A stretch of DNA of 6,026 bases, from NCBI GenBank assembly GCA_964605715.1, contig CAZSDV010000085.1, forward strand, positions 1-6,026. Direction: 5' to 3'. The notes under the pieces were generated by a model that saw only the letters and a list, made by a program, of their open reading frames with translations, did not search any database and was not told where the DNA came from. Shown here piece after piece: positions 5,958 through 6,026 of this stretch (position 1 is the stretch's first letter; each line of letters opens with the position of its first letter). The position numbers were made by a program, and so were the translations under genes. This DNA is from JAPUME01 sp964605715 (GTDB taxonomy: Bacteria > Acidobacteriota > Terriglobia > UBA7540 > JAPUME01).

Positions 5958-6026
5958 ATGATTAGCCGAGCCACAGAAGATTACTTAAAAACCATTTACC
6001 TCCTGAGTGAATCAGGTGGGCGAGTT
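5958..6026 (+). CDS. DtxR/MntR-family metal-dependent transcriptional regulator (N-terminal fragment)
   Basis: The first 23 codons of a gene cut by the window edge. ATG 5958 is followed by MISRATEDYLKTIYLLSES and GGRV with no stop. The TEDYLKxIYxL helix followed by Gly and Arg-Val is the hallmark start of DtxR, IdeR and MntR proteins, where it leads into the winged-helix DNA-binding domain. Such proteins are cytoplasmic repressors activated by Fe2+ or Mn2+ that control metal uptake; which metal applies depends on residues beyond the edge. The start is bounded by an in-frame TAG at 5928-5930, and no strong Shine-Dalgarno is visible. It lies 56 nt after the MerR-TPR gene on the same strand and directly downstream of a dyad resembling its family's operators. 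The evidence is a short but very characteristic stretch. Confidence 0.82.
   Translation, partial: MISRATEDYLKTIYLLSESGGRV

Overview
The window is bacterial chromosomal DNA of moderate GC (slightly under 50% by eye), with short intergenic spaces. It looks like a fragment of a scaffold from an uncultured organism: three runs of exactly ten N interrupt coding sequence, and for two of them the reading frame shows that ten is not the true gap length. The lineage cannot be fixed from the sequence alone. MerR-type regulators fused to TPR repeats are, from memory, commonest in Acidobacteriota, Myxococcota and other deltaproteobacteria-like groups, which is only a weak hint.

Left part, minus strand, read right to left: leuB (3-isopropylmalate dehydrogenase, 4674 to 3583), a small SnoaL/NTF2-fold protein (3505 to 3101), an acyl-CoA synthetase strongly resembling mitochondrial ACSF3 (malonyl/methylmalonyl-CoA synthetase, 3003 to 1399) and an amidase-signature hydrolase (1390 to 3). 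All four point the same way, with spacers of 77, 97 and 8 nt. The last two are almost certainly co-transcribed. An amidase next to a malonate-activating ligase suggests a route from a malonate half-amide or similar amide to malonate and then malonyl-CoA. This is an inference, because no decarboxylase or transporter of a malonate operon is in view.

Right part, plus strand, divergent from leuB across a 331-nt gene-free region: one gene for an N-terminal MerR-type helix-turn-helix fused to four TPR repeats (5009 to 5901). An N-run with the wrong length splits it artificially into two frames. It is followed by the first 23 codons of a DtxR/MntR-family metal-dependent repressor (from 5958), cut by the window edge. 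The 56-nt gap between these two genes holds a compact set of alternating AACCT/AGGT half-sites, including the perfect dyad TAGGTTGACAACCTA. This resembles known DtxR-family operators and contains a perfect TTGACA -35 hexamer, so it is a strong candidate for an autoregulatory operator-promoter.

No RNA gene, insertion sequence, CRISPR array or phage signature was seen. Most of the window is ordinary metabolism and regulation. The points worth following are the amidase/ACSF3-like pair, the MerR-TPR fusion and the DtxR operator.
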